A stretch of 64,000 nt of DNA from assembly GCA_003248315.1 (NCBI GenBank), contig QKWM01000004.1, forward strand, positions 4,399,001 through 4,463,000, in the 5' to 3' direction. The stretch's first letter is position 1; the number at the start of each line of letters is the position of its first letter. Below, piece by piece: positions 44,991 to 55,423 of this stretch. This stretch comes from Streptomyces sp. SW4 (lineage in GTDB: Bacteria; Actinomycetota; Actinomycetes; Streptomycetales; Streptomycetaceae). Both the position numbers and the translations under genes were made by a program. The notes under the pieces were generated by a model. It was given only the letters and a program-made list of their open reading frames with translations, had not been told where the DNA came from and searched no databases.

Positions 44991-45783
44991 TCAGGCGAAG
45001 GCGACGTTGTAGACGCCCGCGGCGATCGCGCCGCCGATCAGCGGACCGACGATCGGGACCCAGGCGTAGCTCCAGTCGGAGCCGCCCTTGTTGGGCAGGG
45101 CAGCAGGGCGTGCACGATGCGGGGCCGAGGTCACGGGCGGGGTTGATGGCGTATCCGGTCGGGCCGCCGAGCGACAGGCCGATGGAGACGACCACGAGCG
45201 CGGTGATGAGGCCGCCCAGGACGCCGAGACCGTTGCCCTCGTCGTTCAGGCCCTGCGTGAGCACGGCGAGCAGCAGCACGAACGTGCCGATGATCTCGGT
45301 GGCGAGGTTCTGCACCGGGTTCCGGATCTCGGGGCCGGTGGAGAAGACGCCCAGGACGGGGCCGGCGCCCTTCTCCTGGGCCTCGACGGACTTGGCCGCC
45401 GTGTCCTGCGCGCCGGGGCCGCCGACGATCTCCCGGTCGGTGAGGTGGGCCTGGAACTGGCCCTGGTAGGCGACCCACACCAGCACCGCGCCGATCATGG
45501 CGCCGAGCATCTCGCCGGCGAAGTACACCGGGACGTTGCTCCAGTCGCCGTCCTTGATGGCGATGCCGACCGTGACGGCGGGGTTGAGGTGCGCGCCGGA
45601 CAGCGGGCCGGCGATGTACACCGCCGTCATGACGGCGAAACCCCACCCGAAGGCGATGGCGAGCCAGCCGGCGTTGCGGGCCTTGGAGGCCTTGAGCGTG
45701 ACGGCGGCACAGACGCCGCCGCCGAGCAGGATGAGTATGGCGGTACCGATGGTCTCGCCGATGAAGATGTCGGAGCTGGACAC
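44991..45783 (-). CDS. glpF: Glycerol facilitator (aquaporin family); two frame breaks near the 3' end
   Basis: A channel protein for passive glycerol entry. About 264 residues, six helices and two half-helices. Start GTG 45783 (SSSDIFIGETIGTAILILLG); the first NPA box in GAHLNPAVTVGIA; the second in GYAINPARDLGPR with the Asp typical of glycerol-permeable members. Breaks near 45095 and 45115, each one base short; rebuilt, the tail reads VPIVGPLIGGAIAAGVYNVAFA. First gene of the operon. Confidence 0.95.
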
Positions 45784-46203
45784 CCGCGACTCCTTTGTCC
45801 TTCGTCCAGGGAGCCGACCCCCGGGTCCCACCGGGGATTGGCGCCCTCAGGGGTGAGAGCGATGCCGGCCCTTGGCGTTGTCACACTCTAGCGCGTATTG
45901 CCGGTAGGTGTTCGACAATGCCGACCGATGGACGGGAGTCTTTCCCTGGGGTCACGCATGCGTCAAGGGCTCTGTTATCGAAAACCTGATCGTTATTGAT
46001 CGCCGACGGTTGTGGATCATCCATGGATCATCGGCGGGGGTGCGCAGGTGTGCGGCCGGGTGCGGCTTCGTCTGCGCTCACGTGCGGAAATCAGGGTGCG
46101 GGGAGGGTGGTGGCGGGAGCCGGCCGGAGAGAAGGCGGCGCAGGCCGGCCGCCGAGGGCGGTGGTGGACGCCGGGCGCCGGAGCGCCGTGGGGCGCCCCG
46201 GGG
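45784..46203. other. 420-bp regulatory region of the glp operon
   Basis: It contains the GylR-like site at 45909, an ATCCATGGAT palindrome (46019-46028) within a GGATCATC direct repeat, and a GC-rich hairpin-like stretch at about 46171-46201 that may terminate gylR. No open frame looks like a gene. Confidence 0.5.
45909..45927. promoter_or_regulatory. Putative GylR operator before glpF
   Basis: TGTTCGACAATGCCGACCG matches the reverse complement of the perfect dyad before gylR (TGTTCGACATTGCCGAACA) at 16 of 19 positions. It lies about 126 bp before the glpF start. IclR-family regulators such as GylR bind dyads of about this size. Confidence 0.6.
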
Positions 46204-46968
46204 TCAGAAGCGGCCGGCGCCCAGGTCCCGGGAGACCGCGCGGGCGCAGTCCCGTACGGCTGCCACCAGTTCCGGGCGCAGCTCCCCGTCCCGGCACACG
46301 CGCTCCACGGCGCCGGTGATGCCGACCGAGCCGACCGGCATCCGGCGCCGGTCGTGGATGGGGGCGGCGATCGAGGCGACGCCCTCCCACGTCTCCTCGA
46401 CGTCCGCCGCGTAGCCACGCGCGCGTGTGAGGTCGAGGATGTGCTCGAAGGCCTCCGGCTCGCAGACGGTGCGGTCGGTGAAGGCCTTGCGGTCGGCGTC
46501 CAGCGCCTCGCTGTGCGCCACCGGGTCGTACGCGGACAGCACCTTGCCCAGGGCCGTGGAGTGCAGCGGCTGCATCGCCCCGATCTCCAGGACCTGCCGG
46601 CTGTCGTCGGGCCGGAAGACGTGGTGCACGATCAGCACGCCCTGCTGGTGCAGAACGCCCAGGTAGACGCTCTCGCCGCTGGAGCGGGCCAGGTCGTCCG
46701 TCCACACCAGGGCACGCGCCCGCAGTTCGTGCACGTCCAGGTAGGTCGTGCCGAGCCGCAGCAGTTCCGCGCCCAGCTGGTAGCGCCCGGAGGCGTCGTC
46801 CTGCTCGACGAAGCCCTCCTGCTGGAGGGTGCGCAGTATGCCGTGCGCCGTGCCCTTGGCGAGGCCCAGCGAGGAGGCGATGTCCGACAGGCCGAGCCGC
46901 CGCTCGCCGCCCGCGAGGAGCCGCAGCATCGCGGCCGCCCGTTCGAGCGACTGGATGTTCCGTGCCAT
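46204..46968 (-). CDS. gylR: IclR-family repressor of the glycerol operon
   Basis: A 254-residue regulator, intact in frame, the same length as S. coelicolor GylR and nearly identical to it as I remember. N-terminal winged helix: MARNIQSLERAAAMLRLLAGGERRL, LSDIASSLGLAKGTAHGILRTLQQEGF. The effector domain contains STALGKVLSAYDP, YAADVEETWEGVASIAAPI and GSVGITGAVERV. It represses glpFKD and its own gene; glycerol-3-phosphate is the known type of inducer. An operator-like dyad is 53 bp upstream of its start. Confidence 0.96.
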   Translation of the reverse strand: MARNIQSLERAAAMLRLLAGGERRLGLSDIASSLGLAKGTAHGILRTLQQEGFVEQDDASGRYQLGAELLRLGTTYLDVHELRARALVWTDDLARSSGESVYLGVLHQQGVLIVHHVFRPDDSRQVLEIGAMQPLHSTALGKVLSAYDPVAHSEALDADRKAFTDRTVCEPEAFEHILDLTRARGYAADVEETWEGVASIAAPIHDRRRMPVGSVGITGAVERVCRDGELRPELVAAVRDCARAVSRDLGAGRF

Positions 46969-47285
46969 CGCCGTACTGCCTCCGTCCCCTTCGACCGTCG
47001 ACCCGCGACGTCGCTGCCGCTGTTCGGCAATGTCGAACACTACCGGTCCATGCCGACCTCCCGCTAATGCTTCGGCGGGCAACTCTTAGCACCTCTCGGC
47101 GCCCGCCCTCCGCCGCACCGCCCCGGGCCGCCGTACACGCCATCCTCGTCCGTCCCGTGGACGCCCCGACCATCGGGCCGAGGTCCCGGCTACCCTGGCG
47201 GCGTGCGCCCTCCCCGGGGTGTTGCCCGCAGCGGTTCCCGGGAAGCGCAAAGCCGACAGCCGTCGCACCAACAGGGAGCCCGTTC
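46969..47285. other. 317-bp divergent region between gylR and metH
   Basis: The gylR side holds the operator-like dyad at 47021-47039. The metH side has no recognisable riboswitch: I looked for a cobalamin-type box and a SAM-type stem and found none. A promoter for metH should lie between 47150 and 47260. Confidence 0.4.
47021..47039. promoter_or_regulatory. Putative GylR operator at its own promoter
   Basis: TGTTCGGCAATGTCGAACA has perfect 6-bp arms (TGTTCG / CGAACA) separated by 7 bp, 53 bp before the gylR start. A close relative is found before glpF (45909). Confidence 0.65.
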
Positions 47286-50200
47286 ATGGCCTCGTCGCCG
47301 TCCACCCCGTCCGCCGACACCCGGACCCGTGTCACCGCCCTCCGCGAGGCGCTCGCCACCCGTGTGGTGGTCGCCGACGGGCGATGGGCACGATGCTCCA
47401 GGCGCAGAACCCGACGCTGGACGACTTCCAGCAGCTGGAGGGCTGCAACGAGGTCCTGAACCTCACCCGCCCGGACATCGTCCGCTCGGTGCACCGGGAG
47501 TACTTCGCCGCGGGCGTCGACTGCGTGGAGACCAACACCTTCGGCGCCAACCACTCCGCCCTCGGCGAGTACGACATCGCGCACCGCGTCCACGAGCTGT
47601 CCGAGGCCGGCGCCCGCGTGGCCCGTGAGACCGCGGACGAGTTCACGGCCGAGGACGGGCGGCAGCGCTGGGTGCTGGGTTCGATGGGCCCCGGCACCAA
47701 GCTGCCCACCCTGGGCCACGCCCGTACGGGGTGCTGCGCGACGCCTACCAGCAGAACGCCGAGGGCCTGGTCACCGGCGGCGCGGACGCCCTGCTGGTGG
47801 AGACCACCCAGGACCTCCTCCAGACCAAGGCCGCCGTGCTCGGCGCCCGACGCGGTCTGGATGCTCTCGGCGTCGACATGCCGCTGATCGTGTCGGTGAC
47901 CGTCGAGACGACCGGCACGATGCTGCTCGGTTCGGAGATCGGCGCCGCGCTGACCGCCCTGGAACCACTCGGCATCGACATGATCGGCCTGAACTGCGCG
48001 ACGGGCCCCGCGGAGATGAGCGAGCACCTGCGCTACCTCGCCCGGCACTCGCGCATCCCGCTGTCCTGCATGCCCAACGCCGGCCTGCCGGTCCTGGGCA
48101 AGGACGGCGCCCACTACCCCTGACGGCGCCCGAGCTGGCGGATGCGCAGGAGACGTTCGTGCGGGAGTACGGGCTGTCGCTGGTGGGCGGCTGCTGCGGG
48201 ACGACGCCGGAGCATCTGCGGCAGGTCGTGGAACGGGTGCGCGAGCTGTCCCCGACGCAGCGGGACCCGCGTCCGGAGCCGGGGCGGCGTCGCTGTACCA
48301 GTCGGTGCCGTTCCGGCAGGACACCTCGTATCTGGCGATCGGTGAGCGCACCAACGCCAACGGGTCGAAGAAGTTCCGCGAGGCGATGCTGGAGGGGCGC
48401 TGGGACGACTGTGTGGAGATGGCCCGCGAGCAGATCCGCGAGGGCGCCCACATGCTCGATCTGTGCGTGGACTATGTCGGCCGCGACGGCGTCGCCGACA
48501 TGGAGGAGCTGGCCGGCCGCTTCGCGACCGCGTCCACACTGCCGATCGTGCTGGACTCCACCGAGGTCGACGTGATCCGGGCCGGCCTGGAGAAGCTCGG
48601 CGGCCGCGCGGTCATCAACTCCGTCAACTACGAGGACGGCGACGGCCCCGAGTCCCGCTTCGCCAAGGTCACCAAGCTGGCCCAGGAGCACGGCGCCGCC
48701 CTGATCGCGCTGACCATCGACGAGGAGGGCCAGGCCCGCACCCCGGAGAAGAAGGTCGAGATCGCCGAACGGCTCATCGAGGACCTCACGACGAACTGGG
48801 GCATCCGCGAGTCGGACATCCTCGTCGACTGTCTGACCTTCACCATCTGCACCGGTCAGGAGGAGTCCCGCAAGGACGGCATCGCCACCATCGAGGCGAT
48901 CCGCGAACTCAAGCGGCGCCACCCCGACGTCCAGACCACCCTGGGCCTGTCGAACATCTCCTTCGGTCTGAACCCGGCCGCCCGGATCCTGCTCAACAGT
49001 GTGTTCCTGGACGAGTGTGTGAAGGCGGGGCTGGATTCGGCGATCGTGCACGCGTCGAAGATCCTGCCGATCGCCCGGTTCGACGAGGAGCAGGTCCGGA
49101 CGGCCCTCGATCTGATCTACGACCGGCGGTCGGAGGGTTATGACCCGCTGCAGAAGCTGATGCAGCTGTTCGAGGGCGCCACCGCCAAGTCCCTCAAAGC
49201 CTCCAAGGCGGAGGAGCTGGCCGCTCTGCCGCTGGAGGAGCGTCTCAAGCGCCGCATCATCGATGGTGAGCGCAACGGTCTGGAAGCCGATCTGGATGCC
49301 GCTCTGGAGACCCGTCCGGCGTTGGAGATCGTCAACGAGACGCTGCTGGACGGGATGAAGGTGGTCGGTGAGCTGTTCGGCTCGGGCCAGATGCAGCTGC
49401 CGTTCGTGCTGCAGTCGGCGGAGGTGATGAAGTCGGCGGTGGCCTATCTCGAGCCGCACATGGAGAAGACGGACGAGGCGGGCAAGGGCACGATCGTGCT
49501 GGCCACGGTGCGCGGGGACGTGCACGACATCGGCAAGAACCTGGTCGACATCATCCTGTCGAACAACGGCTACAACGTGGTCAACCTCGGGATCAAGCAG
49601 CCGGTCTCGGCGATCCTGGAGGCCGCCGAGGAGCACAAGGCGGATGTGATCGGCATGTCCGGGCTGCTGGTGAAGTCCACGGTGATCATGAAGGAGAACC
49701 TGGAGGAGCTGAACCAGCGCGGTCTGGCCGCCGACTATCCGGTCATCCTCGGCGGCGCGGCCCTGACCCGTGCCTACGTCGAGCAGGACCTGCACGAGAT
49801 CTACCAGGGCGAGGTCCGCTACGCCCGCGACGCGTTCGAGGGCCTGCGGCTGATGGACGCGTTGATCGGGATCAAGCGGGGGGTGCCGGGGGCGAAGCTG
49901 CCGGAGCTGAAGCAGCGCCGGGTCAGGGCCGCCACCGTGGAGATCGAGGACCGTCCCGCGGAGGGCAGCGCCCGCTCCGACGTCGCCACGGACAACCCGG
50001 TGCCCACCCCGCCGTTCTGGGGCACGCGGGTGATCAAGGGCATCCAGCTGAAGGAGTACGCCTCCTGGCTGGACGAAGGTGCCCTCTTCAAGGGGCAGTG
50101 GGGCCTGAAGCAGGCCCGCACTGGTGAGGGGCCGACGTACGAGGAGCTGGTGGAGACCGAGGGCCGGCCCCGGCTGCGCGGCCTGCTCGACAAGCTCCAG

Positions 50201-50791
50201 ACGGAGAACCTGCTGGAGGCGGCCGTCGTCTACGGCTACTTCCCCTGCGTCTCCAAGGACGACGACCTGATCATCCTGGACGACGCCGGCAACGAGCGCA
50301 CCCGCTTCATCTTCCCCGCCAGCGCCGCGGCAGGCGGCTGTGTCTGGCCGACTTCTTCCGGCCGGAGGAGTCGGGGAGACCGACGTCGTCGGCCTCCAGG
50401 TCGTCACCGTCGGCTCCCGCATCGGCGAGGAGACCGCCAAGCTGTTCGAGTCCAATGCCTACCGCGACTACCTCGAACTGCACGGCCTGTCCGTCCAGCT
50501 CGCCGAGGCCCTCGCCGAGTACTGGCACGCGCGCGTGCGCGCCGAACTCGGCTTCGCCGGGGAGGACCCGGCCGCGATGGAGGACATGTTCGCCCTGAAG
50601 TACCGGGGCGCCCGCTTCTCCCTCGGCTACGGCGCCTGCCCCGACCTGGAGGACCGCGCCAAGATCGCCGACCTGCTCGAACCCGAGCGCATCGGTGTGC
50701 GCCTGTCCGAGGAGTTCCAGCTCCACCCGAGCAGTCCACGGACGCCATCGTCATCCACCACCCGGAGGCGAAGTACTTCAACGCCCGCTGA
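47286..50791 (+). CDS. metH: Cobalamin-dependent methionine synthase; about six frame breaks
   Basis: Transfers a methyl group from methyltetrahydrofolate via B12 to homocysteine. Rebuilt length is about 1170 residues with all four modules: homocysteine domain (GTMLQAQNPTLDDFQQLEGCNEVLN, VETNTFGAN, SLVGGCCGTTPEH with the Zn-binding CC); folate domain (AIGERTNANGSKKFREAMLEG, LCVDYVGRDG, VINSVNYEDGDGP); cobalamin domain (DVHDIGKNLVDIILSNNGYNV with the axial His, VIGMSGLLVKSTVIM, PVILGGAALTRAY); activation domain (GTRVIKGIQLKEYASWL, EYWHARVRAELGFAGED, ARFSLGYGACPDLEDR). Breaks near 47382, 47730, 48119, 48282, 50335 and 50731. ATG 47286 is the start. Followed by two hairpins. Confidence 0.96.
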
Positions 50792-50818
50792 GCCTTCCCG
50801 GGGCCGCGCTCCGGACCG

Positions 50819-50854
50819 GCCGGACCGGTGTGCTCCGCCGCACACCGGTCCGGC
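50819..50854 (+). terminator. First of two hairpins after metH
   Basis: GCCGGACCGGTGTG pairs perfectly (14 bp) with CACACCGGTCCGGC around an 8-nt loop, 27 bases past the metH stop. Confidence 0.8.
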
Positions 50855-50897
50855 GAGGCGTTCCGCCCGCGGGCGACGTACACTGGTCGGTCCACTG

Positions 50898-50927
50898 CAG
50901 GCCGGTTCCCTCGAGGGAACCGGCCTG
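50898..50927 (+). terminator. Second hairpin after metH, or attenuator of the HAD gene
   Basis: A perfect 30-bp palindrome (15-bp arms, centre CCCTCGAGGG) ends 24 bp before the next gene's ATG. Placement so close to the start makes either a tandem terminator or an attenuator possible. Confidence 0.65.
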
Positions 50928-50951
50928 GTCGTCCCTCAAGGAGGTACGTGG

Positions 50952-51653
50952 ATGACCAGTACGGTCCCCGCGCTCGGAACCCGTACGGCCGAAGGCTCCG
51001 CCCTGCAGGCGGTGCTCCTCGACATGGACGGCACCCTGGTGGACACCGAGGGATTCTGGTGGGACGTCGAGGTCGAGGTCTTCGCCTCCCTCGGGTACAC
51101 ACTCGACGAGTCCTGGCGCCATGTCGTGGTCGGCGGCCCCATGAGCCGCAGCGCGGGATTCCTGATCGAGGCCACCGGCGCCGACATCACGCTCGCCGAG
51201 CTGAGCGTCCTCCTCAACGAGGGCTTCGAGCAGCGCATCGAACGCGCCCTGCCGCTCATGCCCGGCGCCGTGCGGCTGCTGGCGGAGCTGTACGAACACC
51301 AGATCCCCACGGCCCTGGTCTCCGCCTCGCACCGCCGCATCATCGACCGGGTGCTCACCCGGCTCGGCGCCCACCACTTCAGTCTCACCGTCGGCGGAGA
51401 CGAGGTCCCGCGCACCAAGCCGCACCCCGACCCCTACCTGGCCGCCGCCGCCGGACTCGGCGTCGACCCCACCCGGTGCGCGGTCGTCGAGGACACCGCG
51501 ACCGGAGTCGCCGCCGCCGAGGCCGCCGGCTGCCATGTCGTCGCGGTCCCGTCCGTCGCCCCGATCACCCCGGCTCCCCGGCGCACCGTGGTGTCCTCAC
51601 TGGAGGAAGTCGACCTTCCGTTCCTGCGCGGGCTGATGCCCCAGCTGAACTGA
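50952..51653 (+). CDS. HAD-superfamily phosphatase, subfamily IA
   Basis: A 233-residue phosphohydrolase, intact in frame. Motif I: AVLLDMDGTLVDTEGFWWDVE (nucleophile Asp); cap helices WRHVVVGGPMSRSAGFLIEATG; motif II: IPTALVSASHRRIID (Ser); motif III Lys in RTKPHPDPYLAAAAGLGV; motif IV: CAVVEDTATGVAAAEAAGCHVVAVPS. This is the beta-phosphoglucomutase / sugar-phosphate phosphatase group. RBS AAGGAGGTACGTGG is strong. Substrate not predictable. Confidence 0.9.
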   Translation: MTSTVPALGTRTAEGSALQAVLLDMDGTLVDTEGFWWDVEVEVFASLGYTLDESWRHVVVGGPMSRSAGFLIEATGADITLAELSVLLNEGFEQRIERALPLMPGAVRLLAELYEHQIPTALVSASHRRIIDRVLTRLGAHHFSLTVGGDEVPRTKPHPDPYLAAAAGLGVDPTRCAVVEDTATGVAAAEAAGCHVVAVPSVAPITPAPRRTVVSSLEEVDLPFLRGLMPQLN

Positions 51654-52079
51654 CCCCTCACGCCCTGTGCGTCCGCCTGCACGATGCGGTGTGCGCAGGC
51701 GTCGACGGGCCGAATCGGGGCCGGTCGCCCGGCGGCCGAATTCCGACGGTGCCGCCGATTCCCGTCCATGTGACGTTCGCCACGCCAAAGGGGGTCGACA
51801 GGGTGCCGGGCGTGTGCTGAGCGCTGCCCCGCACCCTCGACGGGCGTGCCCATGTGTCCCGATTGGTGAAAGCCTGCACTAATCCTTCCGCTGTCGGGTT
51901 TTCGGTGTGTCCACGCCCGGTTTCGTAGCGTGATGAGGGCCCAACTCCGGTGGCCGCGAACCCTTCTGCGGGCGCGGACTAATCTCGTCGCGAGAACATC
52001 GACCCCTCAATCCCGTGATCCGCCGCGCCACCCATGCATGCGGGATACACGGAATCGACAGCTGTGGAGAAACTCGAGC
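51654..52079. other. 426-bp region upstream of the first peptide-binding lipoprotein
   Basis: No gene recognised. The right end is lower in GC and holds GTGGAGA as RBS for the lipoprotein at 52080. A promoter is probable between 51850 and 52000 (for example around CTAATCCTTCCG / GTAGCGTGATG), but no consensus match is convincing. Confidence 0.4.
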
Positions 52080-53683
52080 ATGAACCGCAAGACTCTGGTG
52101 CTGCCGGCCGTGGTCGGCCTGCTCGGGCCGGCGCTCGCCGCCTGCGGTGGGTCCGACGGCGGCAGCGGCGGCGGTGACGCGATCGTCGTCGGCACCACGG
52201 ACCGGTTCACCGCCTCGAACGAAGCCCCCGCGCCCCTCGACCCGGCGTACGCGTACGACGTCGGCACCTGGAACATCCTGCGCCAGACGGTGCAGACCCT
52301 GATGGTCCAGCCCGCGGCGAGGGGCAGCCGGTGCCCGAGGCCGCCGAGAAGTGCGGCTTCACCGACACCGGCAACGAGCGCTACGCGTGCACCCTGCGCG
52401 ACGGCCTGACCTTCGCGGGCGGCGACCCCGTCACGGCGGAAGACGTCAAGTTCTCCATCGAGCGCGCCCTCTCCCTCAAGGCCGACAGCGGTGTCGCCGG
52501 CCTGCTGTCCACCGTCGACACCGTCGAGACCCAGGGCGACCGCGAGGTCATCTTCCACCTCAAGACCGCGGACGCCACCTTCCCGTTCAAGCTGTCCACC
52601 CCCGTCGCCGGCATCGTCAACCCCGACGACTACGAGAAGGACAAGCTGCGCGAGGGCTTCGAGGTCTCCGGCTCCGGCCCGTACACCCTCAAGGCCGAGA
52701 CCGACGGCGGCAACCTCACCAAGGCCGTGTTCACCAAGAACCCCGACTACAAGGGGAGCCTGACGGTGAACAACGACAAGGTCGAGATGGTCTCGTACGA
52801 CGACGCCGACGCCATGGGCACCGCCCTGGAAAAGGGCGACATCGACCTGATGACGCGCACCATGACGCCCGCGCAGATCAAGAAGCTCGGCGCCGGCTCG
52901 AACGGCAAGATCGACCTGATCGAGATGGCCGGTCTGGAGATCCGCTACCTCGGCTTCAACACCAGCGCGCCGACCGTCCGGGACAAGGCCGTCCGCCAGG
53001 CCATGGCCCAGCTCATCAACCGCAGCGAACTCGTCTCCAAGGTCTACGGCACCCAGGCCGAGCCGCTGTACTCGCTCGTCCCGGCCACCATCACCGGGCA
53101 CTCCAACTCGTTCTTCAACAAGTACGGCGACCCGAGCGTGGCCAAGGCCAAGTCGCTGCTGGCGGCGGCCGACGTCAGCACGCCCGTGAAGCTGACGCTC
53201 CACTACACCACCGACCACTACGGCGCGGCCACCAAGCAGGAGTTCGAGGTGCTCCAGCAGCAGCTCAACGACAGCGGCCTGTTCGACGTCGACATCAAGG
53301 GCACGCCCTGGGACAAGTTCCGCCCGGCCGAGCTGAAGGGCGAGTACGACGTCTACGGCATGGGCTGGTTCCCGGACTTCCCGGACGCCGACAACTTCCT
53401 CGCGCCGTTCCTCGACAAGGACAACTTCCTGAAGTCGCCGTACACCAACGGCGAGATCAACAACAAGCTGATCCCCGAGTCCCGGCGCGAGGCCGACCGG
53501 CTCTCCGCCGCCGGAAGCCTCACCCGGATCCAGGACATCGTTGCCGAGGACGTTCCGCTGATCCCGCTGTGGCAGGGCAAGCAGTACGTCGCCGCCCGGG
53601 ACGACGTCACGGGCACCGCGTACGCGCTGAACTCCTCCTCGACGCTCCAGCTCTGGGAACTCGGCCGCGGCGTGAGCGGCTGA
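52080..53683 (+). CDS. Peptide/nickel-type ABC transporter substrate-binding lipoprotein (family 5), copy 1; one frame break
   Basis: An extracytoplasmic binding protein of about 534 residues, tethered by lipid. The signal peptide MNRKTLVLPAVVGLLGPALAACGG has a perfect lipobox (LAAC). Mature SBP_bac_5 fold: LDPAYAYDVGTWNILRQTVQTL, CTLRDGLTFAGGDPVTAEDVKFSIERAL, GSGPYTLKAE, LGFNTSAPTVRDKAVRQAMAQLINR, and YDVYGMGWFPDFPDADNFLAPF. The break near 52317 is one base short after VQP. The next gene is a paralogue 79 bp downstream; no permease or ATPase gene is adjacent. Ligand likely peptides. Confidence 0.92.
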
Positions 53684-53762
53684 CGCCCGTCCCCACCCCC
53701 GGGGGCCGCCGGCCCGGCGGTCCCCTCCACGCTCCAGGCACTGACGACAAGGCACGAAGCAC

Positions 53763-55342
53763 GTGAACATGCGCAACCAGTGGCCCGCCCTGTCCCTCGT
53801 GGCGGTAGTGGCCTCCGGCCTGCTGACCGGCTGCGGTTCGGAGAACACGGGAGACACGAGCGACGGCTCCACCGTGGTCGTCGGGATGTCCGACGACGTC
53901 CTGGCCACCGACCCCGCCTCCGGGTACGACCCCGGCTCCTGGCTGCTGTTCAACAACGTCTTCCAGTCGCTGCTGAGCTTCCCCAAGGGAGCCACCGAAC
54001 CGCAGCCCGAGGCCGCCGAGAACTGCCGGTTCACCGACACCCAGGCCCGGGTGTACGAGTGCACCCTGCGCGACGGCCTGAAGTTCAGCAACGGCAACCC
54101 GCTCACCTCGAAGGACGTCAAGTTCTCCTTCGACCGCATGCTGAAGATCGACGACGACGCCGGCCCCGCGGTCATGTTCGGCACCCTCGACAAGGTGGAG
54201 GCGCCGGACGACAAGACCGTCGTCTTCCGGCTCAACGCCCCCGACGCCACCTTCCCCAGCAAGATCGCCTCCGGTGCCGGGTCCATCGTCGACCACCGCG
54301 AGTACGACGCCGCCGGGCTGCGCAAGGACGGCGAGGCGGTCGGCTCCGGGCCGTACAAGCTCGAGTCGTTCGGTGACGACGAGGCCGTCTTCTCCGTCAA
54401 CGAGCACTACAAGGGCACCGCCGACCCGAAGAACGGCGGCGTCACCCTCCGCTTCTTCCACGGCGACCGCGAGGGCCTGAAGAAGGCCGTCCTCGGCGGC
54501 GACGTCGACGTCGCCTACCGCGGTCTGACCGCCCAGGACATCGACGACATCGCGAAGTCCTCCGACGGCACCGGCGTCGAGGTCGTCGAGGGCAGCAGCG
54601 CCGAGGTCCAGCACCTGGTGTTCAACATGGACCACCCGGTCGCCGGAAAGCTGGGCGTCCGCAAGGCCGTCGCGCACCTCCTGGACCGCGACGCGCTCAT
54701 CGAGGACGTCTACCGCGGCACCGCCTCCCCGCTGTACTCCATCGTCCCGGCCGGTATCGCCGGTCACAACACGGCCTTCTTCGACACCTACGGGGCCCGC
54801 CCTCCAAGGCCAAGGCCGCCGCGGCACTGCGGGAGGAGGGCATCACCGGCAAGGTGAAGCTGACCCTCTGGTCCACGCCCTCCCGCTACGGCCCCGCCAC
54901 CGACGAGGAACTGAAGGCGATCGCCGAGCAGCTCAACGCCAGCGGGCTGTTCGAGGCCACCATGCAGTCCGTCCCCTTCGAGCAGTACGAGAAGGACATC
55001 GAGGCCGGCAAGTACGGCGTGTACGTCAAGGGCTGGGTGCCCGACTACCCGGACCCCGACAACTTCACGGGGCCGTTCTTCGGCAAGGGCAACGTGCTCG
55101 GCAACAACTACACCAACGACACGATCACCGGCACGCTGATCCCGCACACCGCGGCCCAGAGCGACCGCTCCGCGACCGACGAGGAGTTCGGCCGCCTGCA
55201 GGACATCGTCGCCCAGGACCTGCCCGTCCTGCCGGTCTGGCAGGCCAAGCAGTACGCCGTGGTCGGCGACGGCGTCTACGGACTCGAGGCCTGCCTCGAC
55301 GCCTCGACCGTCTTCCGGTTCTGGGAACTGCGCAAGGCCTGA
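53763..55342 (+). CDS. Peptide/nickel-type ABC transporter substrate-binding lipoprotein (family 5), copy 2; one frame break
   Basis: About 526 residues, a diverged paralogue of the preceding gene. Signal peptide MRNQWPALSLVAVVASGLLTGC with lipobox LTGC; start may be GTG 53763 or ATG 53769. Matching fold blocks: CTLRDGLKFSNGNPLTSKDVKFSFDRML, DATFPSKIASGAGSIVD, GSGPYKLESFG, VQHLVFNMDHPVAGKLGVRKAVAHLLDRDALIEDVYRG, and VYVKGWVPDYPDPDNFTGPFF. The break near 54800 (ARPPSKAK) is in a C-run. A strong terminator follows, so the pair of binding proteins forms a unit without transporter components. Confidence 0.92.
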
Positions 55343-55358
55343 CCCGGACACCACATGA

Positions 55359-55392
55359 CGAGGGCGCCTCCTGCGAGCAGGAGGCGCCCTCG
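55359..55392. terminator. Strong hairpin after the binding-protein pair
   Basis: CGAGGGCGCCTCCTG pairs perfectly (15 bp) with CAGGAGGCGCCCTCG around a CGAG loop. It lies 16 bases past the second lipoprotein gene and 31 bases from the end of the convergent response regulator gene. Confidence 0.85.
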
Positions 55393-55423
55393 CCGTGTCC
55401 GCCGGGTACGGGCGGTGGGCCGT

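Noticed and set aside
46969..47285. Cobalamin or SAM riboswitch upstream of metH
   Set aside because: I found neither a B12-box-like sequence nor the expected paired elements in the 317-bp leader.
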